From Ammoniphilus sp. YIM 78166 (lineage in GTDB: Bacteria > Bacillota > Bacilli > Aneurinibacillales > RAOX-1), in NCBI RefSeq assembly GCF_004522215.1, contig NZ_SDLR01000005.1, positions 341,086-405,085 on the forward strand: a stretch of 64,000 nt of DNA, read 5' to 3'. Shown piece after piece: positions 34,943 through 43,867 of the stretch (position 1 is the stretch's first letter; each line of letters begins with the position of its first letter). The notes under the pieces were generated by a model that saw nothing but the letters and a program-made list of their open reading frames with translations, was not told the origin of the DNA and searched no databases. The translations under genes were made by a program, and so were the position numbers.

Positions 34943-36130
34943 CTAGAGCTTTGCCTTCTGCAATAACAATTTAAATCCACCAAGGGTAAATAAATAACGA
35001 TTGTCGATGATTTTTTTCAGCTTTGAGGCACTCGAACCAACCAGCTTTCGCTGTCCCACCATCCCGATCGCTTCTCCCTTTCCTAGCGAAGCCACCGTCC
35101 CTTTTAGTTCAGGATGAAAAGCTTGAAGTTCTCCCCCTTCTAGTAGAGACTTGATATTCGTTGCAGTATGAATGCCTTGCTGGATCGCGATCTGAGCAGT
35201 TGGGGGATAGGGTCTACCTGTTTCTGGATCAAACAGGACGGATGAATCCCCAATCACAAACACATTTGAATATCCAGGTGATCGCAAGTAATGGTCAACC
35301 TTTACCCTTCCCCGCACCACTTCAAAGCCAGACTTCTCTATAATGGAGCTTCCTCGGACACCTCCCGTCCACACCACGGTGGAAGAAGGAATCTTCTCTC
35401 CCGTAGCTAACACCACACCTTCTGGACTACACTCCTGAATGGGAGTATTGATCCGAAAAATTACTCCTTTTTCCGATAACACCTTCATCGCATACTCCGT
35501 CAGTTCCGGATCAAATCCGGGCAGAACGGTGGGGGCCGCTTCGATATTATAAATCTTGACTTGAGAAGGCTCTACGTCAAACTCCCTACACAATCCGGGA
35601 ATTCGATCGGCTAATTCTCCTACAAATTCAATGCCAGTAAATCCTGCTCCCCCGACCACAAAGGTGAGATAATCAGAGCGATGGGGTTCATTGCGAAACC
35701 TCGAGAACATGTATTCAATATGCTCTCGTATCATCCTCACGCTGTTAATGCTGCGGATCGAAAACGCGTGCTCCTTTAGCCCTTGAATCCCAAACGTCTC
35801 TGGCTCGCTGCCTAATGCCACGACAAGATAGTCGTATTCCAGTCTCTCCCCATCGGCGAGTCGGACAGCGCTTACATCCGGTTGAATTGCTTCAACCACT
35901 CCCTTGACAAAACGTGTTCGATTTGTCCGCAGAAGGGATCGGATATCGATCCGGCAGCGATCGTGGTGCAAGGTTCCTGCTGCAGGCTCATGAAGCCAGG
36001 TAGTAAGGGAGTGATAATCGTGTTTATTAACGAGGATCAGCTCCGCTTCGTCACCAGCAATCCTCTCTTGCAGCTGAACCGCAGTCATCAAACCTCCGTA
36101 GCCTGCACCCAGGATTACAACTTTCTTCAT
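34943..36130 (-). CDS. type II NADH dehydrogenase (NDH-2-like)
   Basis: 395 residues. FAD motif VVILGAGYGGLMTAVQL, NADH motif TFVVGGAGFTGIEFVGELAD, and FVIGDSS with PPTAQIAIQQGIHTATNI as in NDH-2 of bacilli (YumB/YjlD group). Oxidises NADH at the membrane and passes electrons to quinone without pumping protons. It is the promoter-proximal gene of the grd operon, 76 bp before grdE, tying amine fermentation genes to a respiratory enzyme. Confidence 0.85.
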   Translation of the reverse strand: MKKVVILGAGYGGLMTAVQLQERIAGDEAELILVNKHDYHSLTTWLHEPAAGTLHHDRCRIDIRSLLRTNRTRFVKGVVEAIQPDVSAVRLADGERLEYDYLVVALGSEPETFGIQGLKEHAFSIRSINSVRMIREHIEYMFSRFRNEPHRSDYLTFVVGGAGFTGIEFVGELADRIPGLCREFDVEPSQVKIYNIEAAPTVLPGFDPELTEYAMKVLSEKGVIFRINTPIQECSPEGVVLATGEKIPSSTVVWTGGVRGSSIIEKSGFEVVRGRVKVDHYLRSPGYSNVFVIGDSSVLFDPETGRPYPPTAQIAIQQGIHTATNIKSLLEGGELQAFHPELKGTVASLGKGEAIGMVGQRKLVGSSASKLKKIIDNRYLFTLGGFKLLLQKAKL

Positions 36131-36259
36131 CCTTTCACCACCACCATTTCCTAATAAATGTAATTATTGTATAATACGTTGAGAAATCATTAAACACTGG
36201 TTGAGCATAGAGACCTAGTCAGAGATAAAATTGGTACCCTTCTCACAACGATCTCTTTT

Positions 36260-36322
36260 GTTTAATATTTTCAAAACGTTCTTTATGATTAGAATTATAC
36301 CAACGGAGCAGCATCTGGTCAA
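36260..36322 (-). promoter_or_regulatory. promoter and operator of the NDH-grd operon
   Basis: Minus strand: -35 TTGACC (36322-36317), 17-nt spacer, -10 TATAAT (36299-36294), then AAGAACGTTT and GAAAATATT in the leader. The gbsA promoter at 43868-43930 has the same boxes, spacer and leader elements, so both are probably controlled by a GbsR-type regulator. Confidence 0.75.
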
Positions 36323-36351
36323 TACTAATAATTTAGAATTTTTAGTTCAAA

Positions 36352-36372
36352 AGAAAAGTGCCCAAACGGGCA
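36352..36372 (-). terminator. terminator of the mod operon
   Basis: Minus strand GTGCCC-GTTT-GGGCAC followed by TTTTCTTTT, directly after the stop of the FeS gene. It lies between that stop and the NDH-grd promoter elements, overlapping none of them. Confidence 0.8.
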
Positions 36373-36377
36373 CCAAG

Positions 36378-36638
36378 TCAAAACATATGGATCCTTACAA
36401 CCGTATCATTCCAAGCCTGCACCCCGCAGGCCTCAAGACAAGGCGCCTCCTCACAATGTTGGCAAAGCGTCGGAACAAACGATCGGGACGTATGAGGAAA
36501 CGTCCCCTGTTCGATGACCTGTACCCGATGCCGGAAGTTGCCCAAAGGAGCTCGGTGCTCCGCCTTGCAAGACACGGAGCAGGCGTGGCAGCCGCTGCAA
36601 CTGTTCAGGTTAATGTGCATGACATATCCAGTGTTCAT
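36378..36638 (-). CDS. truncated DmsB-type 4Fe-4S ferredoxin protein
   Basis: 86 residues: CSGCHACSVSC near the N-terminus and CQHCEEAPCLEAC near the C-terminus, in the spacing of DMSO reductase/formate dehydrogenase-type electron transfer subunits. Those proteins are 180-200 residues with four clusters; here the second half is missing, leaving eight cysteines. The stop is followed at once by a terminator, so it is not a selenocysteine codon. Third gene of the mod operon, 11 bp after the ModC-ModA gene. It is either a small ferredoxin or a degraded subunit of a lost molybdoenzyme. Confidence 0.65.
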   Translation of the reverse strand: MNTGYVMHINLNSCSGCHACSVSCKAEHRAPLGNFRHRVQVIEQGTFPHTSRSFVPTLCQHCEEAPCLEACGVQAWNDTVVRIHMF

Positions 36639-36649
36639 TTGGAAACCTC

Positions 36650-38521
36650 CTAATCCAATGGATCGTAGCCATGGTGAATGAAGATCTCTTGCCCCTCTTC
36701 AGAAAGAGAGAACTCAAGAAATTCCTGAGCCAGTTCTGGATTCGGGGACACATTCGTCACTGCGATATAGTTAGTTGCCTGAACGTTATACTCTTTTGGA
36801 ATGTCCACAATGTCCACTTTTTCCTGGAAGTCCGGCGTCACGTCCGTACGGTACACAATCCCAGCTTGAGCTTCACCTAGCCCCACCTTTTGCAGTACCT
36901 GTTTCGTGCTGGTTTCAAAGGACACCACATTCTTTAATACCCGCTGTGGAAAATCCTCTCCGTATCCAGCCTTCGCGTTATCAAAAATCTGTCGCGTATA
37001 TGCCCCGATCGGTACATTATCGACCCCGATCACGAGCTTCACCGATTTGCTCCCCAGATCCTCTAAGCCCTGAATGGCTGCTGGGTTCCCTTTTGGTACG
37101 ACAATGACCTCATGCCCTTTAGAAACTGGGAAAAACTCATCGATCAATCCTTGTTCCTTAACGGCTTCAATATGAACGATATCCGCGGAAAGAAAGATAT
37201 CGGCCTTGGCCCCTTGCTCCAATTGTGTTCTTAAGATCTGGGTCCCAGCAAAGGTAGCCCCCATCTTCACCGAAGGATGCTCTTCCTCAAACTTCTCCAT
37301 CAGCTCGTTAAACGGGTACGTCGCGTTAGCGGCTACTAAGGCGAACATTTCCTTCGTGGGTGCCGCGGTGGCAGCGGTATTGACGGCATTCGTTTTCAAC
37401 CCATAGCCGGTTATCCCAACGGCGAGAACGACCGCCGCTGCGGCCAGCAGCCCCTTCCACTTAGTTGGTTTTCCTCCCGTTGGCATCGGGGTGGGTTCGG
37501 ATTTGACGGAGATGCGCGTACGTTTCTTCACCACCGCTCCTTCTACCACTCGTGCATGTTCTTCTCGTACCGAAGCAAAGACCTCTTGATTGACTTTATA
37601 ATCTTGGGCTTCTACCAACTCCACTCGTACATCCGCGAGAATGGAAACCTCTCCTTCAATTTGCAGGCGAACAAATCCCCCTTGAAACGCCATATCTCTG
37701 ATTTTTCCTGACCATTGGTATTCTCGAGTCTGCGGTTCTTCCGTTACCTCGACATGCCAAGGATGGACCGAAACAAAGGAGGGCTGCTCTTGTCCTGGAA
37801 CCACATGGGGAAGCAGGTTCGTACCGATAAACTCCGCCACGAAGTCACTGGCCGGATACTGCGCAATCTCCTTCGAATTCCCAGATTGGATAATCACCCC
37901 TTGATCCATGACCGCCACCCGGTCCGCGAGTACACGGGCATCCTCATAATCGTGCGTGACAACAATGCTTGGGATGGACAGCTTTTGCAAGAGCTCCTTC
38001 AATTCCGTCCGAACATGCGAACGGGTCGAGACATCAAGAGCGGATAGGGGTTCATCGAGCAGGAGCAGCTTTGGCCGAGTAACGAGTGCCCGCGCTAAAG
38101 CGACGCGTTGTTGTTCACCACCAGACAGCATGGCTGGCTTCGCATGGGCTAAATGGCGAATGGCTAGAAAGTCTAGGGCATCTAGAATTCGCTGTGTCCG
38201 TTCTTCCTTTTCTAAGTGGGAAATGCCGTAGCCTACGTTATTAAAAACCGTGAGATGTGGAAAGAGCGCGTAATTTTGAAACACATAGCCAATATTCCGT
38301 TCTTCCGGCGGCAGTTGAATGCCTTGTGATCCATCCCACAACGTTCGTCCATCCAGGTGGATCGATCCTTCATCTGGGGAAAGCAGACCTGCCAGCATTT
38401 TGAGCATCGTACTTTTCCCACAACCTGAATGTCCAATCAACACGAGCGTTTCCGCACCGATCTCTTGGGAGAGCTCGACTGTGAAATGACGCAGCCGCTT
38501 CTTTAATTGAAAAGATAACAT
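36650..38521 (-). CDS. ModC-ModA fusion: molybdate ABC ATPase joined to binding protein
   Basis: One 623-residue open frame. Residues 1-235 are the ATPase: Walker A GHSGCGKST (30-38), signature LSGGEQQ (132-138), Walker B LLLLDEP (152-158), switch His190. About 236-345 is a TOBE/Mop-like regulatory part. Residues 357-374 (GLLAAAAVVLAVGITGYG) form one membrane helix. Residues 391-623 are a complete ModA (FALVAANATYPFNELMEKF, GTQILRTQLEQGAKADIFLSAD). The single helix would put the ATPase inside and the binding domain outside the cell. I know of no common transporter built like this. Fused proteins usually keep the ATPase with the permease. RBS AGGAGGAAG. Confidence 0.85.
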   Translation of the reverse strand: MLSFQLKKRLRHFTVELSQEIGAETLVLIGHSGCGKSTMLKMLAGLLSPDEGSIHLDGRTLWDGSQGIQLPPEERNIGYVFQNYALFPHLTVFNNVGYGISHLEKEERTQRILDALDFLAIRHLAHAKPAMLSGGEQQRVALARALVTRPKLLLLDEPLSALDVSTRSHVRTELKELLQKLSIPSIVVTHDYEDARVLADRVAVMDQGVIIQSGNSKEIAQYPASDFVAEFIGTNLLPHVVPGQEQPSFVSVHPWHVEVTEEPQTREYQWSGKIRDMAFQGGFVRLQIEGEVSILADVRVELVEAQDYKVNQEVFASVREEHARVVEGAVVKKRTRISVKSEPTPMPTGGKPTKWKGLLAAAAVVLAVGITGYGLKTNAVNTAATAAPTKEMFALVAANATYPFNELMEKFEEEHPSVKMGATFAGTQILRTQLEQGAKADIFLSADIVHIEAVKEQGLIDEFFPVSKGHEVIVVPKGNPAAIQGLEDLGSKSVKLVIGVDNVPIGAYTRQIFDNAKAGYGEDFPQRVLKNVVSFETSTKQVLQKVGLGEAQAGIVYRTDVTPDFQEKVDIVDIPKEYNVQATNYIAVTNVSPNPELAQEFLEFSLSEEGQEIFIHHGYDPLD

Positions 38522-38538
38522 GACCTACTTCCTCCTAT

Positions 38539-39348
38539 CTATCGAGCCGTGCCCATAATCTTGCCTAAGAATTTTTCGATAAAGCTCACAAACAGCAACA
38601 AGGAAAACGAGACCGTCAACAAAAGAGCAGCAATCGATACGGCCACATCCGCATCCGACTCCATTGCGGTATAGATGGCGAGGGGCAACGTTTGCGTTTT
38701 TCCTGGCAAATTTCCCGCAAACATCATCGTTGCTCCAAACTCCCCGAGAGCCAGTGCCCAGCTTAAAGCTACCCCCGTGAGAAGACCAGGCAAGGCGAGC
38801 GGCGTGGTGACGCGCCAATACGTTTTCCAGGCATTGACACCCAGGGTTTGGGAGACCGCAATCAGCTGATCATCGACCGCCTCAAACGCTTGTCGCGCCG
38901 TGGTCACGTAAAAAGGGGAAGCCATAAACACTTGAGCCATCACGACCGCAATCGAGGTAAAAGGGACGGTTACTCCCAACACACTGAGCGTCCCCCCTAG
39001 CATTCCTCGTTGACCGAAGATGAGCAGCAAGCCTACCCCTACCACCGCGGTGGGTGCGACGATCGGCATTTTCAAGGCCACTTCCAGTCCTTTCTTTCCT
39101 TTGAACTCCGACTTCGCCAACCAGTACGCTAAAGGCGTACCTAACCCGACAATAAAAATGAGCGCAATACTAGTGGTCTTTAAACTTAAGCTCAGCGCCT
39201 GGTAGATCACCGGACTTTGCAGTTTCTCCATGATCATTGCCGGACTCTTCGTGATGAACACGGACAATAAAGGCAGTAAGAGGTATGTAATAATAACTCC
39301 TATCAGTAAAAATAAAATCAACTTTCCAGCCTTTCTCGACAGAACCAT
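38539..39348 (-). CDS. modB: molybdate ABC transporter permease
   Basis: 269 residues, six membrane helices. The EAA loop region reads QAFEAVDDQLIAVSQTLGVNAWKTYWRV, typical of ModB/CysT permeases, then ALALGEFGATMMFAGNLPGKTQTLPLAIY, a ModB hallmark. First gene of the mod operon; partner of the ModC-ModA fusion 17 bp downstream. Confidence 0.9.
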   Translation of the reverse strand: MVLSRKAGKLILFLLIGVIITYLLLPLLSVFITKSPAMIMEKLQSPVIYQALSLSLKTTSIALIFIVGLGTPLAYWLAKSEFKGKKGLEVALKMPIVAPTAVVGVGLLLIFGQRGMLGGTLSVLGVTVPFTSIAVVMAQVFMASPFYVTTARQAFEAVDDQLIAVSQTLGVNAWKTYWRVTTPLALPGLLTGVALSWALALGEFGATMMFAGNLPGKTQTLPLAIYTAMESDADVAVSIAALLLTVSFSLLLFVSFIEKFLGKIMGTAR

Positions 39349-39400
39349 TCCCTCCGCTTCCTCCTTTTAGTGGTACAGTACATTAGTTAATGTTATATTC

Positions 39401-39429
39401 ATTATAATATATTTTTATATTTAGTTCAA
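39401..39429 (-). promoter_or_regulatory. modB promoter
   Basis: Minus strand TTGAAC (39429-39424), 17-nt spacer, TATAAT (39406-39401), in front of the modB RBS AAAAGGAGG. Confidence 0.6.
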
Positions 39430-39539
39430 TAAAAATTTAATATTCAGAATCATTTTAACAAAAAGACCTGTTGTGTGACTCTATTATCTATTGTAATATC
39501 TGTAAAAACAATTTCTTACTTTAGCGAGGGCTGATTTCT

Positions 39540-39683
39540 ATGAAGAAAACTTTTCGGGAGATCCACTTTTTAATTGGTATGGTGTTTTTATTCATTATTA
39601 TCATCGTTTCATCGGTTGGGTTTACAGGTGAATTACCAAGTTATGAGCTTGAAAACGCCAGCAGACTATTTTTTCTAGATTAA
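39540..39683 (+). CDS. 47-residue single-pass membrane protein
   Basis: ATG with GAGGG nine bases upstream. The hydrophobic helix (FLIGMVFLFIIIIVSSVGF) is flanked by a basic N-terminus (MKKTFREIH) and an acidic tail. It lies divergent from modB and before gbsR copy 1. No family recognised; codon use and RBS look genuine. Confidence 0.55.
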   Translation: MKKTFREIHFLIGMVFLFIIIIVSSVGFTGELPSYELENASRLFFLD

Positions 39684-39895
39684 TCGAGCTTAGGTTCGTT
39701 TGAATATTCCTTAAGGGACAGACTTATTTACCCCAAATAAGCACTTTCACCATGTTAAAGGACATAGGATCCTTTGATTGGATGGAAATGCGTAGAAGGA
39801 CGCCTTATTTCTTAGAATAGAGGAACCCATGTCCGTATTAATCAAAAAATCCATCTAGTGACCCCGATAGCGGAACGAATGTCCGATCGACTTTA

Positions 39896-39923
39896 TTGAC
39901 ATACAATACGGATTTGATATATT
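39896..39923 (+). promoter_or_regulatory. gbsR copy 1 promoter
   Basis: TTGACA (39896), 16-nt spacer, TATATT (39918), then TATTATATTAAG. The gbsR copy 2 promoter shares TTGACA, TATATT and the following TATT. Confidence 0.6.
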
Positions 39924-39974
39924 TATTATATTAAGAAAAAAGCGAACGAATTGAACATAAACAAAAAGGTCGTG

Positions 39975-40544
39975 ATGGCTATGGGGTCCTCTAAGCAACA
40001 TGAAGAAGCCTTAATGGATGCTGAAAGTGTAGTGGTTGATGCGATTTCTGAGACCATGGATTTATATGGGGTCACCCCCTCCATTGGGAGGTTATTTGGC
40101 ATCCTCTACTTCAAGCAACAACCGCTAACCTTAGATGAAATGAGTCAAGAGCTAGGGATGAGCAAGCCTAGCATGAGTACAGGAATACGAGCTCTGCAGC
40201 AGATCGGGTTTGTCCATAAGGTGTGGCAGAGAGGCGTCAGGAAAGACTTATACTTAGCAGAGAAAGATTTTTTCAAGACCTTTACCTCCTTCTTCAGCAA
40301 GATGTGGAGCAGAGAAATTGCCATCAACCTGGAGGCAACAGAAAAAGCCACAGAAATTCTCACCGAGCTTGTACAAGACCCGAATGCCCCTGTGTGGATT
40401 CACGAAAAAGCGAAAGCGGATCTTGAACAGTTGAATCAATCCCGCCAGTATTATGAATGGCTAAAGCAGGTAGTCCAGCTTTTTGAAAGCAAGGAGATTG
40501 ACAAGCTTGTGGAAGAGTTTAACCAAAAAAACACCCAGAACTAG
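39975..40544 (+). CDS. gbsR: GbsR-type choline-responsive repressor, copy 1
   Basis: 189 residues from the ATG at 39975 (AAAGG upstream); a TTG at 39951 is the alternative. AISETMDLYGVTPSIGRLFGILYF, LDEMSQELGMSKPSMSTGIRAL (winged helix) and VWQRGVRKDLYLAEKDFF are the GbsR signature segments. In B. subtilis GbsR represses gbsAB and the opuB choline importer until choline binds. It is paralogous to the gene at 44053. Which one controls grd and which gbs is not clear from sequence. Confidence 0.85.
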   Translation: MAMGSSKQHEEALMDAESVVVDAISETMDLYGVTPSIGRLFGILYFKQQPLTLDEMSQELGMSKPSMSTGIRALQQIGFVHKVWQRGVRKDLYLAEKDFFKTFTSFFSKMWSREIAINLEATEKATEILTELVQDPNAPVWIHEKAKADLEQLNQSRQYYEWLKQVVQLFESKEIDKLVEEFNQKNTQN

Positions 40545-40572
40545 GCGCTAGCCAGTCCTGGGCATTTTTCAC
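40540..40572 (+). terminator. terminator of gbsR copy 1
   Basis: CCCAGAACTAG pairs with CCAGTCCTGGG (imperfect), followed by CATTTTTC. It also faces the UPF0316 gene. Confidence 0.6.
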
Positions 40573-41084
40573 TTACTTATGCTTTTAGTCCAAAAGCCAC
40601 CGACGAAGTTCGACGGCTCGTACGAGATCATAAACGCCTTAGGATCAATCTGCTGAATAAGCGCCTTTAAGTGTACATACTGCTTTCGGCGGGCTAACAC
40701 GATGTAGACCATCCTCGTGCCTTGCGCACCCTGCCCTGTCCACGTGGTAACACCATATCCCTTTGCCCGGAGCTCATGGGACATCTCGGCTTGCTCTGAT
40801 ATGACCTGTAAAGCAATATAGCCTAAGGCAATCTTCTGTTCTATATAAATTCCCAATAAAATCCCGATCCCGTAGGATCCGCAGTACGTAATAATCCCAA
40901 GTGTCGAATCCATATACTTTAGTACGATAGCCAAGCCAGTAATGTAAACAAAGATTTCGATCGTGCTAATGAAGGCCGCTAAATACTTCATTCCCTTGAT
41001 CATAAATACACTGCGTATCGAATAAAGGGCTACATAAAGGACTTGAATCAACCCCATAATGGCATAAGTCATATCAGCGCTCAC
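40569..41084 (-). CDS. UPF0316/DUF2179 membrane protein (YebE-like)
   Basis: 171 residues. Three N-terminal membrane helices (VALYSIRSVFMIKGMKYLAAFISTIEIFVYI is typical) and a C-terminal DUF2179 domain (GYGVTTWTGQGAQGTRMVYIVLARR, DPKAFMISYEP). The domain may bind a small ligand. Same strand as, and downstream of, gbsB copy 2, but a hairpin lies between them. Confidence 0.8.
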   Translation of the reverse strand: MSADMTYAIMGLIQVLYVALYSIRSVFMIKGMKYLAAFISTIEIFVYITGLAIVLKYMDSTLGIITYCGSYGIGILLGIYIEQKIALGYIALQVISEQAEMSHELRAKGYGVTTWTGQGAQGTRMVYIVLARRKQYVHLKALIQQIDPKAFMISYEPSNFVGGFWTKSISK

Positions 41085-41100
41085 CTCACCACGTAATAAG

Positions 41101-41133
41101 GAGCCATCCTCACTTCAGCTTCGAGGATGGCTC
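41101..41133 (-). terminator. hairpin terminator after gbsB copy 2
   Basis: GAGCCATCCTC and GAGGATGGCTC form a perfect 11-bp stem. The following U-tract is weak (CTTATTA), so some read-through into the UPF0316 gene is possible. Confidence 0.6.
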
Positions 41134-41150
41134 CCGCAACCTATATTCGT

Positions 41151-42353
41151 TTATACCGTCGATGGCTCCAGGTTAAAGCAGCGTCGATAGACCCACTCAT
41201 AGCCCTTCACGTTAATATCGCGCGGATTCCCAATTGTTTGGGGATCTCTATACGCCTCTTCCGCTAAACGAGGGATCATCTCAGCCGGTACCCCTTGCTG
41301 CTCGAGCGAAGGGATCTGTACATCTCTCACGAGATGATACACCTCGCGGACCGCCGCTTTCGCCGCTTCCTCCTGTGACATTCCGTGGATATTTACCCCC
41401 AGCGCCTGCGCGATGCGAGCAAACTTCTCCGGTTCTCCCATCCAATTATATTCCATAACAGGACCCAGCATCGCGGCCACACAAGGACCATGAGCCACCG
41501 GGATGATTCCACCTAGCGTCTGTGCCATTGCATGGGCTGCCCCTGCCGATTCGCTTCCATAGGACAAGCCGGCGAGCATCGCTGCCTTCGCCATCCCATA
41601 GCGCGCTTCGATATCCTGACCATTGGAAACGGCCCGACGAAGATACTTGGCTACGTATTCCATCGCTAACAACGCTACCGCATCGGTCATCGGCTGAGCA
41701 TAATGGCAGGTATAGCACTCGATGGCATGGGACAGAGCGTCTATACCCGTTCCTGCAGTAATATGCGCTGGCATGGACACATGAAGCTCCGGATCAATAA
41801 TGGTCAAGTGGGCGGCGATCAATGGCCCTCCTGTATTAAATTTGAACTCTCTTGCAGGATCGGTGATGACCGCCCATTGGGTAACTTCACTTCCCGTACC
41901 CGCTGTTGTGGGGATGGTGGTTAAAGGAGGGATACGCTTTGCTAGCGGCTTCTTCCCGGGAGCGGCTTCATAATTCAGCACCGGCTCTCCATGGACAACC
42001 TCCACCCCAATGGCTTTGGCCGTATCCATGGAACTTCCTCCCCCAACTGCCACTAAACCATCGCACCCATTTTCCACATACATCGCACTGCCCTTTGCTA
42101 CCGTATATATAGAAGGATTGGGCTCTACTTTATCATATACCACCACATCAATATCACTTTCCTTCAGGCTTTTGATGACCCCTTCCGTCAATCCTACTTT
42201 TTGAACACCAGGGTCCGTCACGAGGAGCACACGGCTCACTCCTAAATTCTTAATTTGTTCCCCAGCCTGTTTGATCACGCCGATCCCATGTACCACCACC
42301 GTCGGCATTTCAAAGCTTTTTAATCTCCCCATACGCTCAAATCTCATGTTCAT
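41151..42353 (-). CDS. gbsB: choline dehydrogenase (iron-containing ADH), copy 2
   Basis: 400 residues, same domains and metal ligands as the copy at 27702-28904 and about 97% identical in protein. In the 145 bases compared near the 3' end about 31 differ, nearly all silent, so the pair is an old duplication held by selection. It lies 26 bp after gbsA, matching the gbsAB order of B. subtilis, where GbsB oxidises choline to betaine aldehyde with NAD. RBS GGGAGGAGAATAAAGG. Confidence 0.85.
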   Translation of the reverse strand: MNMRFERMGRLKSFEMPTVVVHGIGVIKQAGEQIKNLGVSRVLLVTDPGVQKVGLTEGVIKSLKESDIDVVVYDKVEPNPSIYTVAKGSAMYVENGCDGLVAVGGGSSMDTAKAIGVEVVHGEPVLNYEAAPGKKPLAKRIPPLTTIPTTAGTGSEVTQWAVITDPAREFKFNTGGPLIAAHLTIIDPELHVSMPAHITAGTGIDALSHAIECYTCHYAQPMTDAVALLAMEYVAKYLRRAVSNGQDIEARYGMAKAAMLAGLSYGSESAGAAHAMAQTLGGIIPVAHGPCVAAMLGPVMEYNWMGEPEKFARIAQALGVNIHGMSQEEAAKAAVREVYHLVRDVQIPSLEQQGVPAEMIPRLAEEAYRDPQTIGNPRDINVKGYEWVYRRCFNLEPSTV

Positions 42354-42379
42354 CCTTTATTCTCCTCCCTATTTATGAA

Positions 42380-43846
42380 TTAACCGAACCACTTCATCGG
42401 CGCTGGCTTAATGTTGGTATAGACATGCTTAATCTCGGTATACTCTTCTAGGCCCACATGGCCTAATTCACGACCAATCCCTGACTGCTTGTACCCGCCC
42501 CATGGTGCTTGAGGGAAATATGGATGATAGTCATTGATCCAGACCGTGCCCATCCGCATGGCTTTCATCACACGTTCTGCCCGATTCATATCTTGCGTCC
42601 AGACGGCGCCAGCCAAGCCGAAACGGCTGTCATTCGCTAACCGAACCGCTTCTTCTTCATTCTTAAAGGTCTCCACCGTCATGACCGGGCCAAAGGATTC
42701 CTCTTGGACAACATGCATATCCGTATGGCAACCCACAAAGATCGTAGGCTCGATGAAAAATCCGTTTTGCAGTTCAGCCTGGCTGGCTCGCTTTCCTCCT
42801 AAAACCAGCTTTGCTCCTTCTTGAACACCCTTTTCGATATACTTCTCAATCGCAGCCAGCTGTTCTGCAGATATCACAGGTCCCATTTGTGTTCGTTCAT
42901 CAAAGCCGCTGCCCATCCGGATCTTCTTTGCTTGCTCCACCATCGCCTCGACGAATCGATCGTGGATGGATTCTTCTACAAGGAGTCGCGCTCCAGCTGA
43001 GCAAACTTGACCCGCATGGAAAAATACAGCATTAATGGCGTAATCGACAGCGGTTTCAAAATCTGCATCTGCAAACACCACATTCGGGTTTTTCCCGCCC
43101 AATTCCAGCGAGATCTTTTTAAAATTGTTGGCTGCCGCTTGCATAATTTGACGACCGGCAACCCCTCCTCCAGTAAAAGAAATCAAATCCACAAAAGGAT
43201 TCTCTGCCAGCTCCGCACCGACTGAAGATCCAGGACCTAACACCACATTCACGACCCCAGGAGGGAGCCCTACCTCCTCAAAAATTTCCGCCATCTTGAT
43301 GGTAGTCAAAGGGGTGATTTCCGCAGGCTTCAGCACCACCGTGTTCCCTGCAGCCAAAGCAGGAGCTAGCTTCCACGAAGCTTGGAGCAAAGGATAATTC
43401 CACGGAGCGATTAAGCCGCAGACTCCCACGGGTTCACGCACGGTACGGCTAACGGAATTCGGATTCGGTGACTCAATCATCTCACCGCCATGTTTATCCG
43501 CCAATCCGGCATAATATTGGAACACGCCCGCAATCCCATCCATGTCGGCCAGGCTTTCTGTGAGGGTTTTCCCGGTGTTTAGTGTTTCTAGCTCCGCCAA
43601 TTCATCTTTATACTTGCGAATCTTTTCTGCGACTTGAAGGAGAATCGAGCCTCTTTCAAAGGCCGTTGTGTTGCGCCACTCTCCCTGATCAAAGGCTTGT
43701 CGAGCAGCCAGTATAGCGTCATTCGCGTCTCGGCGGTCGCCACGACTCACCATAGCAATCACTTCCTGATTGTAGGGATTAATAACCTCCTTGGTTTGGC
43801 CCGTATGGGAAGACACCCATTTTCCATTGATGTACATCTTCTTCAT
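42380..43846 (-). CDS. gbsA: betaine aldehyde dehydrogenase
   Basis: 488 residues. YINGKWVSSHTGQTKEVINPYN, APWNYPLLQASWKLAPALAAGN, SLELGGKNPNVVFADADF with the general-base Glu, and FHAGQVCSAGARLLVEE with the catalytic Cys are those of GbsA/BetB. It oxidises betaine aldehyde to glycine betaine. First gene of the gbsA-gbsB operon, divergent from gbsR copy 2, behind AAGGAGGG. Confidence 0.9.
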   Translation of the reverse strand: MKKMYINGKWVSSHTGQTKEVINPYNQEVIAMVSRGDRRDANDAILAARQAFDQGEWRNTTAFERGSILLQVAEKIRKYKDELAELETLNTGKTLTESLADMDGIAGVFQYYAGLADKHGGEMIESPNPNSVSRTVREPVGVCGLIAPWNYPLLQASWKLAPALAAGNTVVLKPAEITPLTTIKMAEIFEEVGLPPGVVNVVLGPGSSVGAELAENPFVDLISFTGGGVAGRQIMQAAANNFKKISLELGGKNPNVVFADADFETAVDYAINAVFFHAGQVCSAGARLLVEESIHDRFVEAMVEQAKKIRMGSGFDERTQMGPVISAEQLAAIEKYIEKGVQEGAKLVLGGKRASQAELQNGFFIEPTIFVGCHTDMHVVQEESFGPVMTVETFKNEEEAVRLANDSRFGLAGAVWTQDMNRAERVMKAMRMGTVWINDYHPYFPQAPWGGYKQSGIGRELGHVGLEEYTEIKHVYTNIKPAPMKWFG

Positions 43847-43867
43847 GACAATCCCTCCTTAATTTAC

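Noticed and set aside
34867-34983. N-terminal extension of GrdE by 39 residues
   Set aside because: It is rich in Tyr, Ser and Ile, overlaps the NDH gene stop region, and the internal ATG at 34866 gives the family N-terminus.
36376-36380. TGA at the end of the FeS protein gene as another selenocysteine codon
   Set aside because: The sequence after it gives only about ten unrelated codons before a stop, and the following hairpin has a U-tract, so it is a terminator.
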